From: Limosilactobacillus pontis DSM 8475
GTDB taxonomy: Bacteria > Bacillota > Bacilli > Lactobacillales > Lactobacillaceae
Length of the DNA stretch: 48,610 nt
Direction: 5' to 3'
NCBI RefSeq assembly: GCF_001435345.1
Contig: NZ_AZGO01000060.1
Location: forward strand, 79,308 to 127,917
Part shown: positions 1 through 10,463 of the stretch, one piece after another
How positions within the stretch are numbered: position 1 is the stretch's first letter
Layout of the letters: each line of letters starts with the position of its first letter
Program-made: the position numbers and the translations under genes
Notes under the pieces: model-generated
Database searches by the model: none
Seen by the model: only the letters and a program-made list of their open reading frames with translations
Told to the model about the DNA's origin: nothing

Positions 1-38
1 AAATGCAGGTATAACACACGTGAAAGGATGAATGATTT

Positions 39-3000
39 ATGGGGAGCCTGGGTTTTGTTTTAGGGACTGCAGCGGTCGACCACCAGCAGGCGCTGGTCGA
101 TCAGCTGGCGGACCAGCTACGGACGGCGCCAAAGACGGACACTTTCTTCTACATCGTACCCAACCACATCAAGTTTGAGACAGAAATTAGTGTGCTCGCC
201 GGCCTGCGTGATCGACTGAATCACGGTGGTAGCCAGGATTGCTTTGCCGCCAGTCGGATCCAGGTACTTTCCTTTAGCCGGCTGGCCTGGTACCTCCTGC
301 GGGACACCCCGCTTTTCAAGCGCACCCGACTTTCCAAGGTTGGCACGGCGATGCTGACGACCAAGATCCTCCAGGAACACGCGGCGGATCTCCGTCTTTA
401 CGGCAGTGAGATCCAGCACCCCGGCTTCGTCCAGAAGCTGACCGAACAGTTGTCCGAGCTCCAGGGAGCCAACATTACTGCCGATGACTTTTCCGCTATC
501 CTCAAGCAGGCTCAGGCCGATGATCGAGTCAGGCGCAACCCGGCCTGGCTGGCCAAGATGCACGATGTCGAGTTGATCTACCACGCTTTTGAGGAGCGGA
601 TGCAGAAGTATTTCCTGGGAAATAATGACCTCTACCAGCAACTCGCCCAGTACCTCTATTCCCAGCCGACCAGCCGGCACATGCACTTTTTTCTCGACCG
701 GTTCACCCAGTTCACGGCCATGGAGCAGCAGGTCGTCGACGCCATCATCCTTAACGCCCAGACGACCACGGTTTCTTTGACCCTGGACCGTGGCTACCCC
801 GATCAGCGCCACCCTAACCCTAGTGAGTTGCCGGGGAAACGTGACCTCTTCTACAATTCGGCGATGCAGTATCACCGTCTCTGGAAGTTTGCTCAGTCCC
901 ACCCCCAGCAGGTCCAGTTGGTGGATAATGTCGAATATGCCCAGACACCACGGGTCAGTGGGGACCTGGCGGAGTTCGACCACTTCTTCCAGCGCTACGC
1001 GGCCGCCCCAATTGACCTAACGGCGGGAATGCCACTGGCCGATCCACAAAGCATCCAAGTCCAATCGGTTCCCAACAGGCTGGCTGAGCTCAACCACGTG
1101 GCTACCCAGATCCGGCAGCTGGTGGCGACCGGGAAGTACCGCTACCGGGACTTCCTGATCCTGACCCGGCACCTGGACGGCTACCAGACGATGATTGGCC
1201 CGGTCTTTGCTAACCACCAGATCCCGGCCTTCAACGACCATGAACGGCGGATGGACAAGCACCCCCTGGTTGTCCTGCTGACCACCCTCCTGCAGATTCC
1301 CCTCTATGGCTACCAGACGGCCGACATCATTCAGCTCCTGAAGACCTGGCTCCTGCTACCGGCGGGGGAGGAGGCGGCCAAGCTGGCTGAAGCGGTCTTC
1401 ACGACGGAAAACTGGTGTCTCAAGCAGGCAATCGCCGGTAAACATGCCTGGATCACTCAGGATCCCCAGGAGATTGCCGACCTCTGGCAGGTCAAAGGGA
1501 CCAATCCCCAGGCAGCCAACTATGCTCATTCTCGGCAGAAGAAGGTTAATGACCAGCTAGCCCTGATCCGTAACTTTGCCGGTCAGACCCTGATCCCGTT
1601 TTTCGATGAGCTCAAGAATGTTCAGACGGGCCGTGAGCTGGCGACCAAGCTCTACCAGTTCCTCGTCGATAATGGGGTGACCGACCGTCTAAACAGTTGG
1701 CAAAACTACCAGGCCGACCAGGGCAACCTAGATCTGGCTCGGCAGCCTAAGCAGGTCTGGGCGACCTTCTGTCAGATCATTGAGGAGTACGTCATGATCC
1801 TTGGTGATCGTCAGGTGGGGGACGACAGCCGTGCAACCCTGTTGACTAATTTCGGTGAGATTCTCCAGGCTGGTTTTGCGGCGGCCCAGTACTCCCAGAT
1901 TCCGGCAACCCTAGACCAGGTGGTCATCTCCGAAACCGGGATTACCCAGAGTCAGGGTCACCGGGTCGTCTTCATGATCGGGGCTACCGACGATGTCATG
2001 CCGGAGGTCCACGATGACGAGGGTCTGTTGACTGATAGTGACAAGGATCTGCTGAGTCAGTATCTTGATCAGGATTTCCAATACCTGCCGGCTACTGCGG
2101 TTGACCAGCTGGAAGACGAGCCCTTCCTTCATTACCAGGGCTTCATGAGTGCCCGGGAACGGCTGATCATCTCGGCTCCCCAGTTTGGTGAGGACGATAA
2201 GGAATTGAAGCCGTCGCCATACCTAACCGACGCGGCCCGTTACTTTCAGATCGAAGGGACAGTGATCCCGCTGGTCACCAGTCCCGCCGGCCAGGCGGAT
2301 GCTAGCCCGTTCGTGAGTGCACCATTGGCTACCAGTAGCCAGCTGGTTCAGGTGGTCCGTCAGCTTGCCGATGATCAGGGGACGGCAATCGGTCAACGAC
2401 CACGGTGGACCGCTAGTTGGCGACAGGTCGGCCGGGTTCTCAACCGCCTATCTAAAGACGATGAAGAACTCCGTAACCGGTTAGCGATTATCCAGCGGGG
2501 CTTTGCTTACCAGAACCAGACGAAGCGTATTACGGCCTCAATGGCCCAGGCCCTCTACCTACACACTGCAGCGGACGAACTGGGACGAGTTCTCTACGCC
2601 TCGATTTCTCAGCTCCAGGACTTCTACGTCAACCAGTACGAGTACTTCCTGAAGTATGGCCTGCGTCTGCGAAAGCGTGATGAACTGGCCCTCTCTACCG
2701 ACCGGATCGGGACCTATTTCCACCGGGCAATGGAGGTATTCGTCAACCTTGTTCGTGCCTCTTCATTGACCTTTGCTGACCTGACTAAGCCGGGGAATCA
2801 GGCTGCTCTGACGGAATTCACCAGTCGGGCCCTGGATGCGGCCGACCAGCTCCAACCTGAGTTATTGCGGCTGGTTAGCTCATCCGCCCAGCCCCGCTTC
2901 CAGTACCAGCAGCTGACGGCGATTGTCAAGACGATGCTGACGACCCTCTGCCAACAAGCGGCCAATGCTCGCTTTGTTCCACGTGAAACAGAGATCCAGT

Positions 3001-3794
3001 TCGGTCAGATCAATGGCCAACAGGACAGTGACTGGGCGCCACTTGAGTACCCACTCGACGACCACCGGCACATTCAGCTGCGGGGACGGATTGATCGGAT
3101 CGATCAAATTGACGTTGATAACCAGCGATACCTCGCCGTAGTCGATTACAAGTCGGGTGATCGTCTCTTTGACCTGACGGCGGCCTACTATGGAATTTCC
3201 CTTCAACTACTGACCTACCTCAGTGGGCTCGAGGTCAACCTCGATAAGCTTCAGCTGAACTCGGCTGGCCTTGCGGGGGCCCTCTACCTCCACCTAAATA
3301 ACCCGACGATTTCGGCGGCCGAACTGCTGAAGGGGTCCACGGCTCACCAGGATCAACGCCTCACCGAGCTCCGTCTCAAGGCCCACCGGTACAAGGGCAT
3401 CATCCTAAACAACAGTGACCTCCTAGCTAACCTTGCCAAGCAGGGGCACGCTGACCTGGTCTACCCCTTGCGCAAGAACCTCAAGTCGGGGAAAGGCGCC
3501 TTGCTGGCGGATGACCAGCAGCTCCAGTGGTTACGGGATAACAACCGTCGCCTAATCATTGATGCCGGTAAGCAGATCCTCAGCGGTCAACTCAAGCTAA
3601 ATCCTTACCGCCTGATCGACGGCAGCACCCGGCAGACGGGACTAGACTACACGGACTACCTGGATATCTACCAGTTTGACAGCATGCTGGATCAGGGTCT
3701 CTACCATGAATTGGATACCCGGATTGCCAAGGAAAAGTTCGATGACGTGCGCAAACAAGAAGAGCAGAACAAAGATGATGGGGAGGATCAATAA
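39..3794 (+). CDS. rexB: ATP-dependent helicase/nuclease subunit B (RexB, AddB family)
   Basis: RexB is the non-motor subunit of the RexAB helicase-nuclease, which processes double-strand ends for RecA-dependent repair. The 1251-residue protein opens with the family start [12 protein letters not shown]. The glycine-rich loop that in Bacillus AddB is a Walker A motif is here GTAAVDHQ, so there is no ATP-binding lysine. The C-terminal RecB-like nuclease core is present: GRIDRID near residue 1015, VVDYKSG near 1034, then QLLTYL. The four Fe-S cysteines of AddB are missing: the CPF position reads NQY near residue 862 and the C-terminal C-x2-C-x5-C stretch after NPYR (about 1187-1215) has none. 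Start ATG 39 follows GAAAGGA. It overlaps rexA by one base (TAATG), implying translational coupling. Its promoter lies outside the window. Confidence 0.95.
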   Translation: MGSLGFVLGTAAVDHQQALVDQLADQLRTAPKTDTFFYIVPNHIKFETEISVLAGLRDRLNHGGSQDCFAASRIQVLSFSRLAWYLLRDTPLFKRTRLSKVGTAMLTTKILQEHAADLRLYGSEIQHPGFVQKLTEQLSELQGANITADDFSAILKQAQADDRVRRNPAWLAKMHDVELIYHAFEERMQKYFLGNNDLYQQLAQYLYSQPTSRHMHFFLDRFTQFTAMEQQVVDAIILNAQTTTVSLTLDRGYPDQRHPNPSELPGKRDLFYNSAMQYHRLWKFAQSHPQQVQLVDNVEYAQTPRVSGDLAEFDHFFQRYAAAPIDLTAGMPLADPQSIQVQSVPNRLAELNHVATQIRQLVATGKYRYRDFLILTRHLDGYQTMIGPVFANHQIPAFNDHERRMDKHPLVVLLTTLLQIPLYGYQTADIIQLLKTWLLLPAGEEAAKLAEAVFTTENWCLKQAIAGKHAWITQDPQEIADLWQVKGTNPQAANYAHSRQKKVNDQLALIRNFAGQTLIPFFDELKNVQTGRELATKLYQFLVDNGVTDRLNSWQNYQADQGNLDLARQPKQVWATFCQIIEEYVMILGDRQVGDDSRATLLTNFGEILQAGFAAAQYSQIPATLDQVVISETGITQSQGHRVVFMIGATDDVMPEVHDDEGLLTDSDKDLLSQYLDQDFQYLPATAVDQLEDEPFLHYQGFMSARERLIISAPQFGEDDKELKPSPYLTDAARYFQIEGTVIPLVTSPAGQADASPFVSAPLATSSQLVQVVRQLADDQGTAIGQRPRWTASWRQVGRVLNRLSKDDEELRNRLAIIQRGFAYQNQTKRITASMAQALYLHTAADELGRVLYASISQLQDFYVNQYEYFLKYGLRLRKRDELALSTDRIGTYFHRAMEVFVNLVRASSLTFADLTKPGNQAALTEFTSRALDAADQLQPELLRLVSSSAQPRFQYQQLTAIVKTMLTTLCQQAANARFVPRETEIQFGQINGQQDSDWAPLEYPLDDHRHIQLRGRIDRIDQIDVDNQRYLAVVDYKSGDRLFDLTAAYYGISLQLLTYLSGLEVNLDKLQLNSAGLAGALYLHLNNPTISAAELLKGSTAHQDQRLTELRLKAHRYKGIILNNSDLLANLAKQGHADLVYPLRKNLKSGKGALLADDQQLQWLRDNNRRLIIDAGKQILSGQLKLNPYRLIDGSTRQTGLDYTDYLDIYQFDSMLDQGLYHELDTRIAKEKFDDVRKQEEQNKDDGEDQ

Positions 3795-6700
3795 TGGCAG
3801 AATTTAAGCCTACCAAAGCCCAGTCAGCAGCAATCGACACCCGGGGGAAGAACATTCTGGTCTCGGCCTCGGCTGGTTCGGGGAAAACTGCCGTCCTGGT
3901 CAACCGGGTGATTAAGTTGATTCAGGAGGGCCAGGACATCGACCGGATGCTGCTGGTGACCTTCACCGACGCGGCAGCCAAGAATATGCGGGATAAGATC
4001 AGGGCGGCCCTCCAGAAGATTGTCCAGGACCCCAGCCAGCCCAAGGGGGTACGGGATCGGATGGCCAACCAGATCAACCGCCTGGCTGCGGCCGACATCA
4101 GTACCATCCATGCCTTTTGCCTGAAGTTGATTAAGCGTTATTACTACCTGATCAACCTGGATCCCCAGTTTCGGATGTTGACCGACCAGACGGAACAGCT
4201 GCTGCTCGAGGAGGAGGTCTGGAGTGCGGTCAGTGAGCGCTACTACGCAGACGCGGATCAAGAGGAGGACGGGATGGCGTCCTTTCGCCAGTTGGTCCTC
4301 AACTTCTCAAGCGACCGGGACGATCAGGGACTCGACGACCTGGTCCTAAAACTCTACGATGTGGCCAACGCCCAGGCCGACCCGGCTGCCTGGCTCCAGC
4401 AGCTGCCGGATAGCTATGATCTCGCGACGGGGGACGTGTTAGAATCGGCCTTCTACCAGTGCCGGCTCAAACCGGTCCTAATTGAGCGTCTTCGCCAGCT
4501 ACAAAGCGATGCGGCCGAGGCCATCCAACGGGCTGAAGACGCGGCGCTGGATAACGACATTGCAACCCTTCGTCAGGATAAGGCGGGCCTCCAGCAGCTG
4601 ATTGACCAGGCCAATGGTGGTGAGGACCGTGACGTACGGGTCGCATTGGCACAGGTACAGTTTGCTGGATTTCGGGGAAAGCCCAAGGATGATGGTGACT
4701 TGCTCACGACCTACAATTCCCTTAAGGACGACCGCAACCAGCTTAAGAAAGATTGGGAGCAGTTGGTTAAGGATTACCTGGGAGATGAGTTTGCTGATGC
4801 CCAGTTGGTGACCCGGGTTAGGGCACTACAAGGGCAGTTTGCTGACCTGACGAAACGGGCGGTCGACTTACCCACGGCCCAGCGAGTATTGACTCAGGAC
4901 CAACGGCGCCTCCAGGTGGTACTCGACGTCTTCAAGCCGGTGACCTGGAACTCATTGCGGGCAGCCTTCACCAACCTGGCCTTTGCCAGCATCAAGCGGC
5001 TTGGTAAGGACCCAACGGCCGAGATGACCACCGCCCATGAGGCCATCAAGGCGACGCACCAGGGGATCAAGGACCAGCTGGGGAAGATCAACGAGCACTT
5101 CTTCATCTATGATGAGGAACAATTACGGACGGTCTCACGGCATGCCCAGGCAATTCTGCGTAAGTTGAGCGTGGTTACCCAGGACTTCTTGAACCAGTAT
5201 CAGCAGACAAAGCTCAACCGCCACGTCCTCGAGTTCAGTGACCTGGAGCACTACGCCTACCAGATCCTTAATCCGCAGGAAGGCGACACGGACTGGCAAG
5301 CCCTGGTCGCCAACCTGCAGGACCACTACCAGGCAATCATGATTGACGAGTATCAAGACACCAACCAGCTTCAGGAGAGTATCCTGATGCGGCTGGCTAA
5401 GGACAGTGCCCACAACCTCTTTATGGTGGGGGACGTCAAGCAGTCAATCTACCGTTTCCGGGAGGCCGACCCATCGCTTTTCCTCAATAAGTACCAGCGC
5501 TACCAGCACGCGACCGACAGCGCGGCGATCGTATTGGGGGAGAACTTCCGCTCAATGAATAACATCACGACATTCACCAACCTGCTCTTCCGGCAGCTGA
5601 TGGATCCGACGGTTGGGGAGATTGCCTATGACCAGGATGCGGAGCTCAAGTACGCCGCACACTACTACGACGATGCCGACAAGCCCAAGCCGGTCGAGGT
5701 GATGCTCTACGATGCCAACGCCCGCCAGCAGACCACCGCTGCCGATGAAAAGCCGCACCGGGAGACCGACAAGCTGGTTGGTGAGTTTCAGATGGTTGGT
5801 CGGCGGATCAAGCAGCTGGTCGCGGGCCACGCCCAGATCTATGACGCTGACCAGCAACGGATGCGTCCCGTCGAATACGGCGACATCGTGATTCTGGAGC
5901 GGACTAAGGCGATCAATAACACGTTGATGGAGCAGTTTAGCCGGCTAGACATTCCCCTGACCGTCCACGACGTTGAGAGCTACTTCCAGGCCACCGAGGT
6001 CCGGGTCATGCTGGCCCTGCTCAAGGTGATCGATAATCCCCACCAGGATATTCCACTGGTGGCGGTCCTGCGTTCGCCGATCGTCGGCTTGGACAACCAG
6101 GAGCTGTCCTTCATTCGCCTACAGAATCAGGCAGCCGACTACTATACCGCCCTGAAGACCTTCACCTACAGCTACCAGCACCACCACAAGATGCGGCCCT
6201 ACAAGAACGCCAGTGAACTGCTGGACGCCGCCCATCAGCGGTCACTCTATGAAAAGGTATCAACCCTGATGGATCAGCTCGATCAGTTCCGCCATACCGC
6301 CCAGCAGGAGACCCTGGTCGACCTGATCTGGCAGATCTACCAGCGGACCGGCTACCTGGACTACGTGGGTGCGATGCGCGGTGGCCAGCAACGTCAGGCC
6401 AACCTGCACGCCCTTTACCAGCGGGCTCACGCTTACGAGGACAGCAGCTTCAAGGGCCTTTACCAGTTCATCCGCTTCATCGAGAAGATGCAGGAACACG
6501 ACAAGGACCTCGGGGTGGCCCCCACCCAGCTGACGGCTAACACGGTCAACGTGATGACCGTCCACGGAAGCAAGGGCCTTCAGTTTCCGATCGTCTTTCT
6601 GGTTGACGCTACCCACGGTTTCAACGACAGTGCCAAGCGGACCCCCGCTGTGGTGGACGCCAAGGCCGGGGCCGGGATTCGTTGGCTGGATAGCGACCGG

Positions 6701-8011
6701 GTGGTTTACGATACCCCGCAGCGTCAGGTAATTGCCGACATGATTAGTCGTAGCGAACGCGCGGAGGACCTGCGGGTACTCTACGTGGCCCTGACCCGGG
6801 CAGAACAGCGGCTCTTCATTACCGGCTCCTTCAATGAGGAGACCAAGAAGCAGGGGCTGACGCTTGCTTGGTCCCGCTGGCAGAAAGCCTTCCAGAGTCC
6901 GGGGACGGTGCTGAGCCCCCAGCCCCGGCTTGATGCCAACTCGTTCATGGACTGGGTCGGTCTGGCCCTCGCCCGCTATGCCAATGACCGCAACGGCTTC
7001 ACCGCTCCGGCCCTGGCAGTGGGGGACGTGGAACTGACCGCCAGTGCCCTGGCCGGCGACGACCACCGGGCCGAGGACGCAGCAGCCCAGGACTTTGTTG
7101 TCCGGGCCTATGACGCGGTCGGCCTTGCCAAGCTGACGGCCACCGCCAATCCGGCTGACGCCCCGGCAACTATCCCAGTGGCCCCTACCAAGCAGTCGGC
7201 TCATCATGTGGACTTTGCCCAGGTGCTCGGCTACCAGTACCCGCACCAGACGGCGACGGTGACGACGGCCTACCAGTCGGTGACCGACGTCAAGCGGGTC
7301 TTCGAGGACGATGACCCCCGTCTGGGTCAGCGCGACTACGGGGGTGACTCCGACCAGTTAGATGATCAGGCAGCCAAACGACAGCACAGCGGGATCTACA
7401 TCAACCCTGACTTTGCGGTCCCAAGTTTCGTCCAGCAGGACACTAGTCGGCCCAAGGCCACTCAGGTGGGGACGGCGACTCACCTTGTCTTCCAGAAGTT
7501 ACCGCTCGACGCCCCAGTCACGACAAACGTGGTTAGAGACGAGATCGCTGACCTCCAGCGCCAGGGGCTAGTAACCCCGGCCGTTGCCAGTCAGATTAAC
7601 GTCCCCGGGATTGTGAATTTCTTTAAGACTGCGGTTGGTCAGCAGATCCTGGCTGCACCGGACAACTATCACCGCGAGGAACCGTTTGCGATGATTATGA
7701 ACGGCCACGAACCGTTTGCCGATATCGCCCCCGACGACGATGACCAGGTCCTGATTCACGGGATCATCGACGGTTACCTGACTGGCGACGATGGGATCAT
7801 CCTGGTTGACTACAAGACCGACCACCTGCCGACCCAGACGACCGCGGCGGTCAAGCAGGTCGTCCAGAAGTACAGCGGTCAGCTCCGCCTGTATGCCGAG
7901 GCGTTGAACATCATGCAACCAAGACCGGTTGTCCAAATGGGCCTATACCTGTTAGAATTGAATGAGTTTGTATCAATTCAAGGTAGAGGTGAGCAGAGTG
8001 GCAACCATTAA
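3794..8011 (+). CDS. rexA: ATP-dependent helicase/nuclease subunit A (RexA, AddA family)
   Basis: RexA is the UvrD/Rep-type 3'-5' helicase plus nuclease subunit of RexAB. In 1405 residues one sees Walker [14 protein letters not shown] (about 25-37), motif [12 protein letters not shown] (about 514-523), motif [14 protein letters not shown] (about 920), motif [13 protein letters not shown], and a C-terminal RecB-family nuclease with GIIDGYL and VDYKTD (about 1338). The ATG is at 3794, one base into the rexB stop, with GGGGAGGA seven bases upstream. It is somewhat longer than typical AddA proteins (roughly 1230-1260 residues). The extra length seems to sit in the Ala/Asp-rich stretch between motif VI and the nuclease (about 1050-1160), which is poorly conserved. 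The last 14 bases overlap the LacI-family gene. Confidence 0.96.
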   Translation: MAEFKPTKAQSAAIDTRGKNILVSASAGSGKTAVLVNRVIKLIQEGQDIDRMLLVTFTDAAAKNMRDKIRAALQKIVQDPSQPKGVRDRMANQINRLAAADISTIHAFCLKLIKRYYYLINLDPQFRMLTDQTEQLLLEEEVWSAVSERYYADADQEEDGMASFRQLVLNFSSDRDDQGLDDLVLKLYDVANAQADPAAWLQQLPDSYDLATGDVLESAFYQCRLKPVLIERLRQLQSDAAEAIQRAEDAALDNDIATLRQDKAGLQQLIDQANGGEDRDVRVALAQVQFAGFRGKPKDDGDLLTTYNSLKDDRNQLKKDWEQLVKDYLGDEFADAQLVTRVRALQGQFADLTKRAVDLPTAQRVLTQDQRRLQVVLDVFKPVTWNSLRAAFTNLAFASIKRLGKDPTAEMTTAHEAIKATHQGIKDQLGKINEHFFIYDEEQLRTVSRHAQAILRKLSVVTQDFLNQYQQTKLNRHVLEFSDLEHYAYQILNPQEGDTDWQALVANLQDHYQAIMIDEYQDTNQLQESILMRLAKDSAHNLFMVGDVKQSIYRFREADPSLFLNKYQRYQHATDSAAIVLGENFRSMNNITTFTNLLFRQLMDPTVGEIAYDQDAELKYAAHYYDDADKPKPVEVMLYDANARQQTTAADEKPHRETDKLVGEFQMVGRRIKQLVAGHAQIYDADQQRMRPVEYGDIVILERTKAINNTLMEQFSRLDIPLTVHDVESYFQATEVRVMLALLKVIDNPHQDIPLVAVLRSPIVGLDNQELSFIRLQNQAADYYTALKTFTYSYQHHHKMRPYKNASELLDAAHQRSLYEKVSTLMDQLDQFRHTAQQETLVDLIWQIYQRTGYLDYVGAMRGGQQRQANLHALYQRAHAYEDSSFKGLYQFIRFIEKMQEHDKDLGVAPTQLTANTVNVMTVHGSKGLQFPIVFLVDATHGFNDSAKRTPAVVDAKAGAGIRWLDSDRVVYDTPQRQVIADMISRSERAEDLRVLYVALTRAEQRLFITGSFNEETKKQGLTLAWSRWQKAFQSPGTVLSPQPRLDANSFMDWVGLALARYANDRNGFTAPALAVGDVELTASALAGDDHRAEDAAAQDFVVRAYDAVGLAKLTATANPADAPATIPVAPTKQSAHHVDFAQVLGYQYPHQTATVTTAYQSVTDVKRVFEDDDPRLGQRDYGGDSDQLDDQAAKRQHSGIYINPDFAVPSFVQQDTSRPKATQVGTATHLVFQKLPLDAPVTTNVVRDEIADLQRQGLVTPAVASQINVPGIVNFFKTAVGQQILAAPDNYHREEPFAMIMNGHEPFADIAPDDDDQVLIHGIIDGYLTGDDGIILVDYKTDHLPTQTTAAVKQVVQKYSGQLRLYAEALNIMQPRPVVQMGLYLLELNEFVSIQGRGEQSGNH

Positions 8012-8933
8012 GGACATTGCTCAGCGCGCCGGGGTATCGGTCTCAACCGCGTCCCGGGCGCTCAATGATAACCCGCGGATCAGCCAGGCGACCCGGCTGA
8101 AGGTTAAACGGGTGGCCAGCGAGTTGAACTACCAGCCCAACTACAACGCCCAGAACCTGACGCGGGGTGAATCGAACATGGTGGGGTTGGTCTTTCCAGT
8201 AACCAGCGATACGGCGCCGGCCAATCCCTTCCACATCGACCTGATGCGGGGGATCAGCAGTGCCCTTAAACCACTGCAGTACGAAATGGTGGTGGCGATC
8301 GCACCAAATCCCCAGGAGCTTTTAGCCAGCGTCAAGTCGATGGTGACCCAGTCTAAGATCCATAACTTCCTGGTCTTCTACACGATGGCCAATGATCCGG
8401 TTACCGCCTACCTGCGAAAGAATGGGCTTAACTTCGTGGTGATTGGCCGGCCGACCGCCCAGCACCACGACCGCTTCGTCGATAATGACAATGTCAAGGC
8501 GGGGCAGGTAGCGACGGAACAGCTGCTGACCCGGCACGGGGCCCGGCATCCGCTCTTCATCGAGTCGGGTGATAACTGGACCTATGAGTTGGCCCGCCGC
8601 GATGGCTACCGTCAGTGCATGACTGCCCATCGGCTGCCGGCCCTCACCTGGGCGGCCAGTCGGGACACGGGCATTAGCCAGTTCCTGGACCACCATCCTG
8701 AGGTCGATGGGATTGTCTGCGCAGATGATATCCTCTATGGTCGCCTGAACCGTGACCTGCAACGCTATGACCTGCCGACAGTTTGCTTCAACAACAGCCG
8801 TCTGATGGGGATGCTACTGCACGAGAGCGAGCGGGTCGACCTCCAGCCCCGGGAACTGGGTCGAGCGGCGGTTGAGCTGCTCTTCAACTCCCGCAAGGAC
8901 CACCAGCTGGTTGATTTTAGGATTTATGATTAA
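7998..8933 (+). CDS. LacI-family transcriptional regulator, probable maltose repressor
   Basis: A DNA-binding sugar-responsive regulator of 311 residues. The N-terminus [23 protein letters not shown] is a classic LacI helix-turn-helix, followed by the hinge helix region and a periplasmic-binding-like effector domain ([25 protein letters not shown]). I choose GTG 7998 rather than the upstream ATG at 7962: GAGGTGAG lies just before it and the family N-terminus begins there. The gene starts inside the 3' end of rexA, so it is probably cotranscribed with rexAB. The nearest LacI-type operators in the window are the two in front of the MFS-malP-pgmB operon, so a MalR role is likely but inferred. 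It lies 1.5 kb upstream of that operon, separated by a thiolase gene. Confidence 0.9.
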   Translation: MATIKDIAQRAGVSVSTASRALNDNPRISQATRLKVKRVASELNYQPNYNAQNLTRGESNMVGLVFPVTSDTAPANPFHIDLMRGISSALKPLQYEMVVAIAPNPQELLASVKSMVTQSKIHNFLVFYTMANDPVTAYLRKNGLNFVVIGRPTAQHHDRFVDNDNVKAGQVATEQLLTRHGARHPLFIESGDNWTYELARRDGYRQCMTAHRLPALTWAASRDTGISQFLDHHPEVDGIVCADDILYGRLNRDLQRYDLPTVCFNNSRLMGMLLHESERVDLQPRELGRAAVELLFNSRKDHQLVDFRIYD

Positions 8934-8974
8934 GCGATGCAGCTGGGAAATAAGCTTCTCCGCAACTGTACGGT

Positions 8975-9004
8975 AAAAAGGAGTCCACGATGGGCTCTTT
9001 TTTT
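8975..9004 (+). terminator. Rho-independent terminator of the rexBA-lacI unit
   Basis: Stem GAGTCC (8981-8986) pairs with GGGCTC (8992-8997) with one G-U pair. It is followed by seven T and preceded by an A run. Confidence 0.75.
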
Positions 9005-9031
9005 GCCTAATAACGAGTAAATTGCTACACT
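9003..9031 (+). promoter_or_regulatory. Candidate promoter of the thiolase gene
   Basis: TTGCCT (9003-9008), 17-base spacer, TACACT (9026-9031). It starts immediately after the preceding terminator and fits transcription of the gene at 9069. Seen by eye only. Confidence 0.45.
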
Positions 9032-9068
9032 AATTGGGTTGATAATTGAGAGATGGGGGAATCAATTC

Positions 9069-10250
9069 ATGGAGAAAGTTTACATTGTGGCGGCCCAGCG
9101 GACACCGATCGGCAAGTTCAACGGGGCCCTGGCGTCACTGTCGGCCGTCCAGCTTGGTGCGACGGTGATCAAGGACACGGTGAATAAGGCCGGGTTGGCC
9201 GCCGACCAAGTCGACCAGGTCCTGATGGGTAACGTTATTCAGGCTGGCAGTGGTCAGAACCCGGCCCGCCAGGCCGCCATGGCCGCGGGAATGGGCCAGG
9301 GGGTGCCGGCGATTACGATCAACGACGTCTGCGCCTCTGGCCTCTCCAGTATCAACCTGGCGGCGAGCCTGATCCAGTCTGGCCAAGCCCGGGTCATCGT
9401 TGCTGGGGGAATGGAGAGCATGACCAACGCCCCCTACGTCCTCGAACAGGCCCGGGGCGGCTATCACTTCGGCCATGGCACCCTGATCGATGCCATGCAA
9501 AAGGATGCCCTCCAGGACGTCTACGGTGACTACCCGATGGGGATCACGGCGGAGAATATCAACGAGCGTTATCATGTTACCCGCCAGCAGCAGGATGAGT
9601 TCGCCCTGGCCAGTCATCAGAAGGTGGTCCGCGCCCAGCAAGCGGGGGTGTTTACTGCGGAGATCACCCCGGTAACGGTCACCGACCGCCACGGCAGTCA
9701 CGTGGTCGCTACGGACGAGGCGCCGCGCCCCGACACCTCCTTGGCTGCCCTGGCCAAACTAAAGCCGGCCTTTAAGCCGGACGGGACCGTCACGGCTGGT
9801 AACGCCTCGGGGATTAATGACGGGGCGGCGGCTGTGGCTTTGGCGTCGGCCAGCGCGGTGGAAGAATTTGGGCTGACCCCGTTGGCCGAGTGGGCGGGGG
9901 CCTCCCTGGTCGGGATTGATCCGGCGGTGATGGGCCTCGGTCCTTACTACGCCATCAAACGGCTCTTCAAGACGACTGACCTGACCGACGCGGATATTGA
10001 CTGCTACGAGGTCAATGAGGCCTTCGCCACCCAGGCCCTGGTCTGCCAGGACTGGCTCGGCCTCGACCCGTCGAAAGTCAACCCGCACGGTGGGGCGATT
10101 GCCCTCGGTCACCCGGTCGGCTGTTCTGGGGCCCGGATCCTGGTTACCCTAGTTCACGAGATGGGTGAACTAGACCAGCACACCGGGATTGCCTCCCTCT
10201 GCGTCGGTGGGGGGATGGGAATTGCTGCTTTGGTCCGCCGCCAGGGATAA
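9069..10250 (+). CDS. Acetyl-CoA acetyltransferase (thiolase)
   Basis: Condenses two acetyl-CoA to acetoacetyl-CoA, the first step toward HMG-CoA in the mevalonate pathway of lactobacilli. This is the likely role because no beta-oxidation genes are near. The 393-residue protein has full thiolase length and all catalytic positions: nucleophile Cys88 in NDVCASGLSS, His348 in GGAIALGHPVG and Cys378 in SLCVGGGMG, plus the VNEAFA motif. The start is ATG 9069, eight bases after GGGGGA; an upstream in-frame ATG at 9039 lacks a good ribosome site and would prefix ten non-family residues. It is a single-gene unit with its own candidate promoter and terminator, inserted between the regulator gene and the maltose operon. 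Confidence 0.95.
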   Translation: MEKVYIVAAQRTPIGKFNGALASLSAVQLGATVIKDTVNKAGLAADQVDQVLMGNVIQAGSGQNPARQAAMAAGMGQGVPAITINDVCASGLSSINLAASLIQSGQARVIVAGGMESMTNAPYVLEQARGGYHFGHGTLIDAMQKDALQDVYGDYPMGITAENINERYHVTRQQQDEFALASHQKVVRAQQAGVFTAEITPVTVTDRHGSHVVATDEAPRPDTSLAALAKLKPAFKPDGTVTAGNASGINDGAAAVALASASAVEEFGLTPLAEWAGASLVGIDPAVMGLGPYYAIKRLFKTTDLTDADIDCYEVNEAFATQALVCQDWLGLDPSKVNPHGGAIALGHPVGCSGARILVTLVHEMGELDQHTGIASLCVGGGMGIAALVRRQG

Positions 10251-10275
10251 TTTTTAAAATTAATTAAATTTTTTT

Positions 10276-10307
10276 GCCGTGATAAATGCCGTCATCACGG
10301 CCTTTTT
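10276..10307 (+). terminator. Terminator after the thiolase gene
   Basis: Stem GCCGTGAT (10276-10283) pairs perfectly with ATCACGGC (10294-10301), followed by CTTTTT. Confidence 0.8.
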
Positions 10308-10319
10308 CTTTATTTTTTC

Positions 10320-10356
10320 TGCAAACGGTTGCACTAATTTTGCGCAAACGGTTGCA
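10320..10356 (+). promoter_or_regulatory. Two tandem LacI/MalR-type operators
   Basis: TGCAAACGGTTGCA at 10320-10333 and CGCAAACGGTTGCA at 10343-10356 share the 12-base core GCAAACGGTTGC, 23 bases apart, about two helical turns. This near-palindrome matches the MalR-box style known from Gram-positive maltose operons. The second copy covers the -35 element of the maltose promoter, so bound repressor would block RNA polymerase. Confidence 0.75.
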
Positions 10357-10380
10357 CAATTAGAACAATTCTGGTATATT
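10352..10380 (+). promoter_or_regulatory. Promoter of the maltose operon
   Basis: TTGCAC (10352-10357), exactly 17 bases, TATATT (10375-10380). The -35 lies inside the second operator. Confidence 0.7.
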
Positions 10381-10393
10381 ATTATCGTAAAAG

Positions 10394-10410
10394 TTGTGAA
10401 GCGCTTACAA
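10394..10410 (+). promoter_or_regulatory. Imperfect cre-like (CcpA) site in the maltose leader
   Basis: TTGTGAAGCGCTTACAA has the palindromic AAGCGCTT heart of a cre site and a good right half. The left arm is shifted by one base, so CcpA binding is only plausible. It lies just downstream of the expected transcription start, where it would act as a roadblock. Confidence 0.4.
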
Positions 10411-10463
10411 GGGTGTTTCACAAGAGAGCAATTATTGTTGTATGAATTAAGGAGTTGTTTGTA

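Noticed and set aside
6260-7246. Long minus-strand ORF (328 codons) opposite rexA
   Set aside because: GC-rich third positions leave few stops on the opposite strand; no ribosome site or family motif, and rexA motifs occupy the plus strand.
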